The notes beneath the pieces are model-generated. The model ran no database searches. It was not told where the DNA came from and saw nothing but the letters and a program-made list of their open reading frames with translations. Positions 52,550 through 62,813 of a stretch of DNA of 64,000 bases are shown piece after piece. This stretch comes from Alkalicoccus urumqiensis (lineage in GTDB: Bacteria > Bacillota > Bacilli > Bacillales > Salisediminibacteriaceae): the NCBI RefSeq assembly GCF_002993335.1, contig NZ_PVNS01000001.1, positions 62,001-126,000 of the forward strand, written 5' to 3'. Every line of letters starts with the position of its first letter. Position 1 is the stretch's first letter. Both the position numbers and the translations under genes were made by a program.

Positions 52550-53260
52550 TCATCCCTTTCTCCATTCTTTTTCAGCAGCAGCTACAGCTCCCGGAACCCG
52601 CTGATGATAGCGGAGTCCTTCTTCTGTTTCCACTGCCTGCCAACAGTATAACCCGGATTCACGAAAAATTCGATTGATTTCCGCTGCCGGCTGTCCGTGA
52701 AGCGACTCCTGGTACGCCGCTGCCGCTGTCTGACCGCGGTTGAGAAGATGGGCAGTCATCTCAACCGCGGTATAGGTGTGCTGCTGCATCATATAGATAA
52801 GCCGGCCGTTTTGAAATCCTGCACGTTTCAAGGAGTCAAGAATCGGTCCGGAAGGCGTCTGCTGCGGCAGGAACCAGCGGAATTTTCCGCGGGGTTTCAT
52901 GACGCGGAATGCCTTTTCGGAAAAATCTCCGTCCCCTTCTGCGCCGCTGTGCACAAGTAAATGAAATGATTCCTCCCGAAAAGGCAGCTGCTCCGGAGAA
53001 CCACAGACGAATCTGGCTCTGCTTCCGTGGACACCTGCCGCCTCTTCGGCATACTGCGTTTGTTGAAGCGTCGGCGTCACGCCGATGACATCCCACTGAA
53101 GCGATTCCAGCAGAAAGACGTTTTCACCGCCGCCCGCACTGGTGACGAGTGCCTGCCCCGGCCCCTGTCCGCAGATCGATTCCAGCCACATTCTCCGCGA
53201 CGATAAACATTGATTCGTAAACAGCGGCTGTCTTCCTCCATTGCCTGCCGGATGTGTCAT
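52550..53260 (-). CDS. Class I SAM-dependent methyltransferase
   Basis: The 236-residue protein has a Rossmann methyltransferase core: ALVTSAGGGENVFLLES (motif I, about 37-53), a short acidic/loop region and QLPFREESFHLLVHSGA (motif IV). Motif I has Ser-Ala-Gly-Gly-Gly in place of the usual acidic first residue. The substrate is unknown. It overlaps the stop of the upstream gene by four bases (ATGA), so it is in the ferritin operon. Confidence 0.75.
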   Translation of the reverse strand: MTHPAGNGGRQPLFTNQCLSSRRMWLESICGQGPGQALVTSAGGGENVFLLESLQWDVIGVTPTLQQTQYAEEAAGVHGSRARFVCGSPEQLPFREESFHLLVHSGAEGDGDFSEKAFRVMKPRGKFRWFLPQQTPSGPILDSLKRAGFQNGRLIYMMQQHTYTAVEMTAHLLNRGQTAAAAYQESLHGQPAAEINRIFRESGLYCWQAVETEEGLRYHQRVPGAVAAAEKEWRKG

Positions 53261-53802
53261 CGTGAGTCCTCCTTACGATCTTTATTGAAGAAAAGTGCTT
53301 TCTCCTCCTGTGTGGCTGCCGGATACCAGCCGGTGTGCACGACGGCGAGAAGCTGTTCGCTGCTGTCGATACCGGCTTCCGTATACCATTCTGCCGGAAA
53401 GCGGTATTCGTTCTGTTTGATCACCGCTGCCAGGCCGCAGCTGTCGGCTGCTTCCTGCATCGACTGAAGGGCCCGAAGCACAGGCACCTGCTCGTCGGAA
53501 CGACTGACAACAACAGCGTGGAGCGGAATCCGGTCATACATTGTGCGGATCGCTTCCGGTACATGCTCGTACATAGAAGAAAGAAGCGGCTCGGTTAAAT
53601 ATGTGCGGCTCTCTCCACGGAATACGAGAAGGCGGACACCGGATCTGACGGCAGGCTGCAGTTCAGCAGACGCCTCCTCCCAGAGCGTCTGAATGACAGA
53701 AAGCGGCACGTCTTCGGTCGTTATACAGCGGAGCACCATCCGCTCGAGCATGACTTTCTCTACCATCGCTGTCATCACCTGCTCTTCCTGCTTTGTCAGC
53801 AT
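53257..53802 (-). CDS. Degenerate nitroreductase-like protein
   Basis: The 181-residue protein aligns in layout with the nitroreductase encoded just upstream: EDVPLSVIQTLWEEAS against EDVPKELVMELLEDAV, then VRLLVFRGESRTYLTEPLL against WRFVFVSGEEKDAFAEEM, and a matching C-terminal helix and strand. The N-terminal flavin-binding ERRSI motif is absent. It is probably a tandem duplicate that lost FMN binding. RBS is AAGGAGG. Confidence 0.5.
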   Translation of the reverse strand: MLTKQEEQVMTAMVEKVMLERMVLRCITTEDVPLSVIQTLWEEASAELQPAVRSGVRLLVFRGESRTYLTEPLLSSMYEHVPEAIRTMYDRIPLHAVVVSRSDEQVPVLRALQSMQEAADSCGLAAVIKQNEYRFPAEWYTEAGIDSSEQLLAVVHTGWYPAATQEEKALFFNKDRKEDSR

Positions 53803-53815
53803 CGCTGTTCCCTCC

Positions 53816-54385
53816 TTACTTGGATTGGTAATCCGTTACTAACTCGGATACAGGTGTCGGCTGCCTGCGTTTCGGCGGCTCGGCTGGATCAAAAAAACCG
53901 AGGTGAAGAAATCCGGCAATCTTCTCATCCGGTGCCGCACCGATTTTCTCCCGTACTTTCGGGTCGTAAATATGCGGGTTCGTTTTCCAGACGACGCCGA
54001 GGCGCTTTTCCCAGGCGAGAAGCTGGAAGTTATGAATGAGGCAGCTGACTGCGCCGAAGTTTTCCTCCCACTGCTTCTGCCGCGGATCCTCTTTCATAAG
54101 AACGATTAAAAACGCCTTGGGATCGGAAAAATAGTTTCTGCGGTTTTCCCGCATATCCAGTGGGAAGGTCGATGCCATCTCTTCAGCAAACGCGTCTTTC
54201 TCTTCCCCGGAAACAAAGACGAAGCGCCACGGTTCCCGCAGCCCGTGGTTCGGCGCCCAGACGGCGTCTTCCAGAAGTTCCATGACAAGCTCCTTCGGTA
54301 CGTCCTCCTCCAGATAGCCGGTTTTGATCGAGCGCCGTTCCCGGATCACTTTTGCTATCGGTGTCTGTACAGTTCGTGTAGTCAT
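53816..54385 (-). CDS. Nitroreductase family flavoprotein
   Basis: The 189-residue FMN-dependent oxidoreductase has the FMN-phosphate motif IRERRSIKTG (about 13), the middle segment WAPNHGLREPWRFVFVSG (about 42-59) and a C-terminal GFLHLGFFDPAEPPKRR typical of the YdjA/YfhC-like subgroup. It is the first gene of the operon leading to ferritin, below three Fur-box matches, which suggests a role in iron reduction or release. The ATG at 54385 follows GGAGG. Confidence 0.9.
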   Translation of the reverse strand: MTTRTVQTPIAKVIRERRSIKTGYLEEDVPKELVMELLEDAVWAPNHGLREPWRFVFVSGEEKDAFAEEMASTFPLDMRENRRNYFSDPKAFLIVLMKEDPRQKQWEENFGAVSCLIHNFQLLAWEKRLGVVWKTNPHIYDPKVREKIGAAPDEKIAGFLHLGFFDPAEPPKRRQPTPVSELVTDYQSK

Positions 54386-54453
54386 GAGCGTTCCTCCATT
54401 TGCAATTATATTCAGCCATTTCACTATTAATAAAATACGATGATATTGGATGT

Positions 54454-54468
54454 TGATAATCATTCCCA
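54454..54468. promoter_or_regulatory. Fur box 1 upstream of the nitroreductase
   Basis: TGATAATCATTCCCA matches the 15-bp Fur consensus with two mismatches, 69 bases before the nitroreductase start. Confidence 0.7.
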
Positions 54469-54512
54469 CTATATTGTTTGATAAGTGAGGGGGAATTGCT
54501 TTTTTATTTTAG

Positions 54513-54527
54513 TGAGAATGATTATCA
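54513..54527. promoter_or_regulatory. Fur box 2
   Basis: TGAGAATGATTATCA matches the Fur consensus with one mismatch, 128 bases before the nitroreductase start. Confidence 0.8.
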
Positions 54528-54624
54528 ACTGTGGTACATTGTTTACTTTACTGCACAAAAAATAAAACGTCAATACAGCCTTTATATATATTTTCATTTC
54601 TTCATCTTTTTTTCATCATATTAG

Positions 54625-54639
54625 TGATTATCATTCTCA
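54625..54639. promoter_or_regulatory. Fur box 3
   Basis: TGATTATCATTCTCA matches the Fur consensus with two mismatches, 240 bases from the nitroreductase and not close to any recognised gene start. Confidence 0.65.
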
Positions 54640-54744
54640 TATATCCTGTTAGAGAGTATGTTAAATGCTTTTTCACAGGCAGTCTTCTCAGACAACCAAA
54701 GAAAACCACCTTCTTCCAAAAGTGAATATTCATTCAAGTAAAAA

Positions 54745-54781
54745 AACTCCGCGGATCGGCTTTTCAGCCGCCGCGGAGTAA
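54745..54781 (-). terminator. Terminator of the xylanase gene
   Basis: ACTCCGCGG / CCGCGGAGT stem with inner GGCT/AGCC, followed by seven Ts on the minus strand. Confidence 0.93.
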
Positions 54782-54813
54782 AACGTCCCCACCACTTTTT
54801 TCTCTTGTTTGTT

Positions 54814-56607
<1,794 letters not shown>

Positions 56608-56895
56608 TTACTATCATAATCCCTCTACTTTGTTTAATCAATAACTTTACTTAATATTGGTAAAATTGCGTCATATGTCATTAAATATGGAATTAATTAG
56701 AAAATAAGAGCAATAATGGACGGTTCATTCTAAAAATACCGGCATTTTTACATAACCATCGTGGTATTTAATTTAATGAATGAACTATATGCCCAGGTGA
56801 TTTCGTGCACTTTCATTGAGCGGGCCCGGTGTAAAATTTTACGTAGACATAAAAAAAGCTGACGAGGATCCACACCTCTGTCAGCATCAATCTCT

Positions 56896-57741
56896 TTATT
56901 CTGCTGCTTTCCAGTCAGCAATCAGCTGTTTTACCTGTTCCGCCTCCTGCCAGTTCCATGCATACGGCAGGGCGGCTGCCGATTTCTCCATCAATTCCGC
57001 CGCTTCCCGCCAGGCGTCCCAGACGGCCTCTGCCTCTGCCTGCGGATAAGTATGCTTCAGCTGCTGCTCCTCTTCTTCACTCAAACAGCGGAGCAGCCAC
57101 TTATCGCTTTTCCCCGGGTTAAATGGCTTTCCCCGCTCGTATACCGCTCTCCAGACCAGCATCCGCCGCAGCATGCGGCGGGCTGTCTCCAGGTGGTCGA
57201 GCGCATACAGCATTTCGCCGCGCAGCAGGCCACGGGCGGTGTACGGAGCCAGCCACCAGAATTCATTCCAGCATGCCGCCGCTTCTTCATTTGATGGAAG
57301 CTGTATGTACCACGAAGAAGCATCCGGCTCTGCCGGCTCCAGCAGCTCCTCCTTATCCAAGAGCAGTTCTACAAGAGAGTCTTCTCTGTAAATGCGCGGC
57401 GCATCCTTTACCAGACAGAACGTCAGATCGAGCCGCGTGCCGTCGGTAAACTGCATGAGAAACGCGTACCGGTCTTTCCTTCCAGGGGAAAGGACTCCAT
57501 CATCCGGCGTCTGTATGATCGCTGCCTCCCCGAAACGGGACAGCCAGGAAACGTCCGATAAAAACGGCTCCATGTCGTTTACCGCAAACACAGCGTCCAC
57601 GTCCTGCCACGGATCCGGCGTGACTTCCGGATTCACGAGAGAGCCGTTCAGCCAGGCTGCCCGGATTTTTGCACATTCCTCCGCCGTTTTTTCGACGATA
57701 CGCTTAAGCCCGGCAGTCTTCTCATTCAATTTCCCGCACAT
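56896..57741 (-). CDS. ANT(6)-like nucleotidyltransferase
   Basis: The 281-residue protein resembles streptomycin 6-adenylyltransferases of bacilli (AadK/ANT(6)). NGSLVNPEVTPDPWQDVDAVFAV (about 32-54) corresponds to the Gly-Ser-Arg...Asp-x-Asp metal and nucleotide site, but Gly-Ser-Leu replaces Gly-Ser-Arg. Downstream RLDLTFCL (third acidic residue) and EFWWLAPYTARGLLRGEMLYA fit the family. Activity and any resistance role are uncertain. The ATG at 57741 overlaps the end of the acetyltransferase gene and follows GAGGTG. Confidence 0.75.
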   Translation of the reverse strand: MCGKLNEKTAGLKRIVEKTAEECAKIRAAWLNGSLVNPEVTPDPWQDVDAVFAVNDMEPFLSDVSWLSRFGEAAIIQTPDDGVLSPGRKDRYAFLMQFTDGTRLDLTFCLVKDAPRIYREDSLVELLLDKEELLEPAEPDASSWYIQLPSNEEAAACWNEFWWLAPYTARGLLRGEMLYALDHLETARRMLRRMLVWRAVYERGKPFNPGKSDKWLLRCLSEEEEQQLKHTYPQAEAEAVWDAWREAAELMEKSAAALPYAWNWQEAEQVKQLIADWKAAE

Positions 57742-58219
57742 AGTGCACCTCATCCACCCAGTTTCCGTTCACCCAGAGAGACGCCGGTTCTTTTCCCCAG
57801 CGCCGGAATCCCATCTGGGAATAGAGCGATTCAGCTGCGTGGTTTTTCTCCGCACTCGTCAAGTGAACGTATTTCATTCCGCGGACCGCCGCCTCCTCCA
57901 GCACACGCTCCACAAGCTGGGTGCCGATTCCCTCATTGCGGCATTCCGGAATAACGTACATGCCGGTCAGCCAGCCTTTATGCTTCGTCTTCGGCCGGTA
58001 GTCAGGAATCAGCGTCGCCATCCCTGTCAGCGTACTTCCGGAAAACGACCCGAATGTTACGGTGCGCCCTTCTTTAAACTGTTCGGCAAGCCGGGAGATA
58101 CCAAGCTCCTCTACTTCCTCGGGACTCTTTGCGAACGCTTCCGGGTGCTCACGCAGAGCACGAATGCGCAGCACAAAATAATCTTCTGCATCTTTTTCCG
58201 TCAGCTGGCGGATCTGCAT
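57722..58219 (-). CDS. GNAT-family acetyltransferase
   Basis: This 165-residue GNAT protein begins with IRQLTEKDAEDYFVLRIRAL and has the acetyl-CoA motif VIPECRNEGIGTQLVERVL at about 92-110. The end TSAEKNHAAESLYSQMGFRRWG is typical for the family. The substrate is unknown. It is the middle gene of a three-gene run, overlapping the ANT(6)-like gene. RBS is AAAGGAGG. Confidence 0.88.
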   Translation of the reverse strand: MQIRQLTEKDAEDYFVLRIRALREHPEAFAKSPEEVEELGISRLAEQFKEGRTVTFGSFSGSTLTGMATLIPDYRPKTKHKGWLTGMYVIPECRNEGIGTQLVERVLEEAAVRGMKYVHLTSAEKNHAAESLYSQMGFRRWGKEPASLWVNGNWVDEVHYVREIE

Positions 58220-58232
58220 CGGATTTCCTCCT

Positions 58233-58403
58233 TTACTTCAGCGGCTGGTGGTGCCTTACCGGTTCCGGCTGGACAGCTTCTTCTGACGGACGTTCCCCCG
58301 CGGTGCGGCGCCGGTTCTGCTCAATAACTCCCCAAACGAGAAGAATTAGTCCTGCCGCTGCTGCCAGTGCCATAACCGGGAGCAGCATCGAAATCCATTC
58401 CAT
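58233..58403 (-). CDS. Small single-span membrane protein, 56 residues
   Basis: The frame runs from ATG (58401-58403) to TAA (58233-58235). One membrane span (MLLPVMALAAAAGLILLVW, about 6-24) is followed by a basic stretch (NRRR) and a hydrophilic tail ending HHQPLK. AGGAG precedes the start, and the next gene's ribosome binding site overlaps the stop. Function unknown. Confidence 0.65.
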   Translation of the reverse strand: MEWISMLLPVMALAAAAGLILLVWGVIEQNRRRTAGERPSEEAVQPEPVRHHQPLK

Positions 58404-58577
58404 TGCACACACTCCTCTCTACTAACCTAGTATGCCCGTTTTCCCACAAAAATATCCTTTTTTTACCGTTTATTCTCGTATTTTTGACATTTTTTCATAA
58501 TTTGAAAACGACGATTTACAAATGTACTTCCTCCACGTATGATAATGACGGACTGTATTCACGGAAGGAGAATGAAC

Positions 58578-59111
58578 ATGTCATTTACCATTCACGATAC
58601 GATGCTTTCAGAAGAGGCGATTCAAAAGCGGGTAAAAGAAATGGGAAAACAAATTGAAGCAGACTTTCAAGGGGAACCGGTGACATTGATCGCTGTCCTG
58701 AAAGGATCCTTCGTTTTCGCAGCGGATTTAATGAGAGCGGTCGGAGGAAATGTTCAGGTGGACTTTATTTCGGTTTCCAGCTACGGCAACCAGACCGAGA
58801 CGACCGGAAAAGTGCGCCTGCTGAAAGATCTCGACAGCAATATTACCGGAGAAAATGTCATCGTCGTGGAGGACATTGTGGACAGCGGGCTGACGCTCCA
58901 CTTCCTGCTCGATCACCTCCGCATGCATAAACCGAAGGCGTTGAAGGTGTGCACGCTGCTCGATAAACCGGACCGCCGCCGGGTGGAGCTTCCAATTGAT
59001 TACATCGGCTTTCAGATCCCGGATGAGTTTATCGTCGGCTACGGCATTGACTACGCCCAGCAGTTCCGCAATCTGCCTTATATCGCCAGCGTACGGAACG
59101 AAGACGATTAA
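58578..59111 (+). CDS. hpt: Hypoxanthine phosphoribosyltransferase
   Basis: The 177-residue type I phosphoribosyltransferase salvages hypoxanthine and guanine with PRPP. The PRPP motif VIVVEDIVDSGLTL is near residue 95, and DFISVSSYG and the C-terminal VGYGIDYAQQFRNLPYI are typical of Hpt. It is not next to tilS and ftsH, the usual position in bacilli, so it may be a second copy. The ATG at 58578 is preferred over one six bases earlier because GGAAGGAG is correctly spaced. Confidence 0.95.
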   Translation: MSFTIHDTMLSEEAIQKRVKEMGKQIEADFQGEPVTLIAVLKGSFVFAADLMRAVGGNVQVDFISVSSYGNQTETTGKVRLLKDLDSNITGENVIVVEDIVDSGLTLHFLLDHLRMHKPKALKVCTLLDKPDRRRVELPIDYIGFQIPDEFIVGYGIDYAQQFRNLPYIASVRNEDD

Positions 59112-59135
59112 ATAGAACGCTCTTCTACGCAGACA

Positions 59136-59169
59136 GGACCGCCCCGCGATGGGACGGTCCTGTTTTTTC
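59136..59169 (+). terminator. Terminator of hpt
   Basis: AGGACCG / CGGTCCT stem followed by GTTTTTT, between two converging genes. Confidence 0.88.
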
Positions 59170-59176
59170 ATGATTA

Positions 59177-59926
59177 TTATCCCTGCTGATTCGGACGGAC
59201 GATGATTTCGTTTACGTCTACGTGCTTCGGCTGGCTGCAGGCATAAAAGACGGCTTCGGCGATATCTTCACTCTGAAGCGGCGTCATTTCATTTAAGCCG
59301 ATGCCTTTTTTCAGCATATCGAGCGCTTCTTCATCCGTAATGGTGTCGGTAAGCTCTGTATCGACAACTCCCGGCGAAATGGACGTCGTGCGTACATCGC
59401 TCTTGGCAATTTCTTTGCCGAGTCCTTCCATAATGACACGCGCGGCAAATTTCGTACCACAGTAAACGGCTCCGGCCGGCATCACTTCGTGTCCGGCAAT
59501 GGAGGATGTCGTAATAATATGGCCGCTGTTTCTCTCCAGCATATGCGGGAGCACGGCTCCGACGCCGTAGAGCACCCCTTTGATATTCACGTCGACCATT
59601 TTCTCCCACTCATCTACTTTTTTGTTTTTCATAAAGCTGAGCGGCATCAGGCCGGCGTTGTTAAAGAGAACGTCCACCTGGCCGAATGTATCGACGGTAA
59701 ACTGAATCAGATCCTCGACCTGCTGCTGATTTGTTACATCTGTTGCTTTATACTCCACTTTACCCGGCAGATCGGATAAACGGTCTTTTAATTCCTGAAG
59801 ACGCTCCTCGCGGCGGGCCGCTACGACAACGTCAGCACCTTCTTTCGCAAAACGGGCCGCTGTTGCTTCCCCGATCCCACTGCTCGCACCTGTTATTACT
59901 ACGGTTTTTCCGGACCAGTCTCCCAT
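59177..59926 (-). CDS. SDR-family oxidoreductase
   Basis: The 249-residue classical short-chain dehydrogenase has the cofactor motif TGASSGIGEATAARF (about 12-26), NNAG in VDVLFNNAGLMPLS (about 88), catalytic Ser in TTSSIAGHEVMP (about 143) and Tyr-x-x-x-Lys in VYCGTKFAAR (about 156-160). It resembles bacillary YdfG/YhdF-like oxidoreductases; the substrate is unknown. The ATG at 59926 follows AAGGTGG. Confidence 0.92.
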   Translation of the reverse strand: MGDWSGKTVVITGASSGIGEATAARFAKEGADVVVAARREERLQELKDRLSDLPGKVEYKATDVTNQQQVEDLIQFTVDTFGQVDVLFNNAGLMPLSFMKNKKVDEWEKMVDVNIKGVLYGVGAVLPHMLERNSGHIITTSSIAGHEVMPAGAVYCGTKFAARVIMEGLGKEIAKSDVRTTSISPGVVDTELTDTITDEEALDMLKKGIGLNEMTPLQSEDIAEAVFYACSQPKHVDVNEIIVRPNQQG

Positions 59927-60072
59927 GGTATAACCACCTTTGTTTGATAATTGTAGAACCCTTGTCTCATTCCCCATATGCTCAAAATAAAACGCCGCGC
60001 TAACTTTCTCCTTCTTTTCCATATTCAAGTGGACGTTTAAAATCATTCACCAAATAGTGAACGCATTCATAA

Positions 60073-60086
60073 TGTAAGCGCATTCA
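60073..60086. promoter_or_regulatory. cre-like site before the PTS operon
   Basis: TGTAAGCGCATTCA matches the cre consensus at 13 of 14 positions. It is about 52 bases before the PRD regulator start, with a TATACT box at 60106. Confidence 0.6.
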
Positions 60087-60137
60087 TTTTTCTGGCGTTT
60101 CGTCATATACTTTGTTTACAGAAAGGAGGTGCACATC

Positions 60138-62015
60138 ATGAACGCCAGGCGCCGTCAATTAATACAAATGATTTTAAACGGACATACGCGCTTTAAGTTA
60201 AAAGAGGCAGAGGAAGTGTTCGGTGTCGGTGAACGGACACTCCGCTACGATCTCGATACCGTCGCAGACTGGCTGCACACAAAAGGGGTGACGCTGGAGC
60301 ATCTGTCCGGACAGGGCGTATGGGAATTAGCCGGCGATCCGGACCCTGTACAGCTGGAACAGATCCATGAAGAGCTGAACAGACAGGGCCGGAGCGTCTC
60401 CACCAAAGAGCGTCTTTTCTTCATTCTCCACGAGCTTCTGCTGGCCGAAGACTGGCTGACGCTCCGGGAGCTGGCCGAAGAGCTGGAAGTAAGCAAAGCT
60501 ACCGTTGTCCAGCAGATGGATCACGCTGAATCCTGGACCGCCTCGTTTCACCTTCAGCTGGAGCGGACGCGGCAGGGGTTCCGCCTTACCGGATCAGAAC
60601 GGAATAAACGGATGGCCATTTTAAGTATCATCGGCCAGCTGGAAGAGCTGTGGGATTCAATGAACCCGCTCCCTTACATCAACTGGTTCCATTTAAAACT
60701 TCGTGAACTGGAGGAAAGTGAAGCTCTCATCTATGAGGCCCTTCCGGACAAAGGAATTCCATCCACGTTTTATTACGTTTGGGCCCTTCATCTGGAGCGT
60801 ACGAGAGCCTCCTGTCCTATCCAGGGTGAGCGCTCGCCGGAGAACCTTCCGGAATGGTTCACCCGCTTATGGGAAGATCTCTGCCGGCAGACCGGTACCA
60901 CTGTTTCCTCGGATGAGATGGCTTTTGCCTTTCATTATTTGAAAGCGACTTCAAGTATCTTCAGCGAAACCCGTCTCTCCGTTCAGGACACCGCCTTTTT
61001 CAGCTTTCTGGAAAAGATCGAGGTCCGCATGGGACTGACCGGCACCTCTGAAAAACAGCGGAATGAACTGTACCACGAATGGCAGGCACTTCAGTACGGA
61101 CAGGCACACCGTATTCAGACGGTCCACCCGCTCCGGCAGAAAATCGAGGATCAGTACCCGTTTATTCTCTTTCATCTATGGGAGACGCTGCAGGAAGATA
61201 CGGAGCAGCCGGCCCGGCTGACCGTGGACATGATCATTCCACTCGTTATCTGTATGGCAGTCATCTACGAAAAGGCTTCCTTTGAAAATGAACGGTATAA
61301 AGTCTGGGTCGTCTGTCCGCGCGGACTTGCCGCAAGCCGGCTTCTGACCGTGACGCTGATGAAGCATTTTCCGCAGATCGACGTGAAACGGACCATTTCT
61401 ATCTCCGAACTGGAAGAAGAAACCGGATGGGAAAAACCAGACTTTATCGTCTCCTCCGTTTCCCTGCCGGCAAGTCCCTGTCCTTATGTGACTGTAAAGC
61501 CCGTCATGACCGAGGAGGAGATAAAAAAGATAGCACACTTTATTGAGGAAAGCGGACACCGGAACGACTCCCTTCTCGCCGGAGACAGCCGCAGCGCCGT
61601 CCATGCCCTTATTCCGCCGGAGCGTATCATGATTTATGCACCTGTAGAAGGAGAAGGCCTTGGACCTGTACTGCGGGCCGGTGTTTCCATGCTGGAGCAG
61701 GCAGGGATTACAGCTCCTGGATTTCTGGAGGATATCGAACGAACGGTACTGGAAAAAGACTATCTGTATGAAATCGTGCCGGGCCTGCTCTTCATTCATA
61801 CGCACTCCGATCACGTGTACAGGGCCGGATTCAGCCTCGTACAGCTGCCGGAACCCTTCCAGCGCGGAGAGCGGATCCACAGTACGGCCATTCTGTTTAT
61901 GGCTACCCCGGACAAACAGGCACATCTGCCGCAGCTGCAGTATTTATACCAGCTGCTTACAAACGAAGCGTGCATGAATGCAATTTTAGACTGGAAAAGA
62001 CTTTCGAAGAGGTGA
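60138..62015 (+). CDS. PRD-containing PTS operon regulator
   Basis: The 625-residue BglG/MtlR-type transcription activator has two N-terminal helix-turn-helix segments (about 5-55 and 85-125; FGVGERTLRYDLDTV), two PTS regulation domains (about 170-390), an EIIB-like domain (about 395-485) with its Cys in VVCPRGLAASRLL, and an EIIA-like domain (about 495-625). Such proteins activate the adjacent PTS genes according to phosphorylation by the PTS. It is the first gene, stopping just before EIIA. The ATG at 60138 follows AAAGGAGG. Confidence 0.92.
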   Translation: MNARRRQLIQMILNGHTRFKLKEAEEVFGVGERTLRYDLDTVADWLHTKGVTLEHLSGQGVWELAGDPDPVQLEQIHEELNRQGRSVSTKERLFFILHELLLAEDWLTLRELAEELEVSKATVVQQMDHAESWTASFHLQLERTRQGFRLTGSERNKRMAILSIIGQLEELWDSMNPLPYINWFHLKLRELEESEALIYEALPDKGIPSTFYYVWALHLERTRASCPIQGERSPENLPEWFTRLWEDLCRQTGTTVSSDEMAFAFHYLKATSSIFSETRLSVQDTAFFSFLEKIEVRMGLTGTSEKQRNELYHEWQALQYGQAHRIQTVHPLRQKIEDQYPFILFHLWETLQEDTEQPARLTVDMIIPLVICMAVIYEKASFENERYKVWVVCPRGLAASRLLTVTLMKHFPQIDVKRTISISELEEETGWEKPDFIVSSVSLPASPCPYVTVKPVMTEEEIKKIAHFIEESGHRNDSLLAGDSRSAVHALIPPERIMIYAPVEGEGLGPVLRAGVSMLEQAGITAPGFLEDIERTVLEKDYLYEIVPGLLFIHTHSDHVYRAGFSLVQLPEPFQRGERIHSTAILFMATPDKQAHLPQLQYLYQLLTNEACMNAILDWKRLSKR

Positions 62016-62016
62016 C

Positions 62017-62499
62017 ATGATGAGCGAAATTACTCTTTATTCAGAAGAAATTCAATGGTCAGATAAGCCAATGACATGGCAGGAGGCGATTGCTTTCAGT
62101 GCCGGACCGCTTCTCGATGCAGGAAAAGTTGAGCCTTCCTACATCGAGGCGATGATTCAAAACATCCATGATCTCGGACCGTATATTTTAATCGCCCCGC
62201 ACGTGGCACTGCCGCACGCACGGCCCGAAGCAGGTGTAAATGAAGCCGGCGTCTCCGTCGCTGTTCTTCAGCAGGGCGCCGCTTTCCCGGAGGCAGGGCA
62301 CACGGGAGATAACGAGGCCCAGATCTTTATCTGCCTCGCAGCCGTTGATTCGGAGTCCCACCTCCACCTGCTGAGAACGATCTCGACCTGGATCGAAGAC
62401 AGCCAAGTGATTGAGAAGCTCCGCCGGGCCGGTTCAGCCGACGAAGTAAGAACAATTCTTTTCGACGTTCAAAAACAAAAAGGAGATGACGAAAAATGA
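62017..62499 (+). CDS. PTS EIIA component, ascorbate/fructose type
   Basis: This 160-residue cytoplasmic phosphotransfer protein has the active His67 in VALPHARPEAGV, typical of the Fru/Mtl/ascorbate EIIA group. It accepts phosphate from HPr and passes it to EIIB. It follows the regulator at once and overlaps the EIIB gene by four bases. The initial ATGATG leaves a one-codon ambiguity. Confidence 0.93.
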   Translation: MMSEITLYSEEIQWSDKPMTWQEAIAFSAGPLLDAGKVEPSYIEAMIQNIHDLGPYILIAPHVALPHARPEAGVNEAGVSVAVLQQGAAFPEAGHTGDNEAQIFICLAAVDSESHLHLLRTISTWIEDSQVIEKLRRAGSADEVRTILFDVQKQKGDDEK

Positions 62500-62768
62500 A
62501 AATTTTATGTGTATGCGGAATGGGATTCGGCTCCAGCCTGATGCTGAAAATGACAGCGGAAAAAGTGATTCAGAAAAAGGGTGTCACCGCAGACGTGGAA
62601 GCCGTTGACATCGGAACAGCAGAGAGCGTGAAAGCAGATCTTATTTTAACGAACAGCGAGTTTGCCTCCCAGCTTGCCGGAGGATCAGCAGTAGTAAAGG
62701 CCATTAAAAATATGGCCAGTGAAGCAGAAGTAGAGCAGGCCGTGACGGAGTTTCTGGAGTCCAACTAA
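62496..62768 (+). CDS. PTS EIIB component, ascorbate type
   Basis: This 90-residue protein has the phosphorylated Cys7 in VCGMGFGSSLML, the signature of ascorbate/galactitol-type EIIB. It receives phosphate from EIIA and transfers it to the sugar carried by EIIC. RBS is AAAGGAG inside the EIIA gene. Confidence 0.95.
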   Translation: MKILCVCGMGFGSSLMLKMTAEKVIQKKGVTADVEAVDIGTAESVKADLILTNSEFASQLAGGSAVVKAIKNMASEAEVEQAVTEFLESN

Positions 62769-62813
62769 CGACACCTGACACGAGGAACGAAAAGGTAATA
62801 GGGGGTTAATGTT

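Larger units (their letters stand above)
54386..54760. other. Gene-free iron-regulatory region
   Basis: No gene is supported here; the AT-rich 64-codon frame has no ribosome binding site. It contains three Fur-box matches (listed separately), more than a single promoter would need. Confidence 0.6.

Noticed and set aside
54531-54725. 64-codon hydrophobic frame in the Fur-box region
   Set aside because: The apparent membrane span comes from AT-rich DNA. There is no ribosome binding site, and a Fur box lies inside it.
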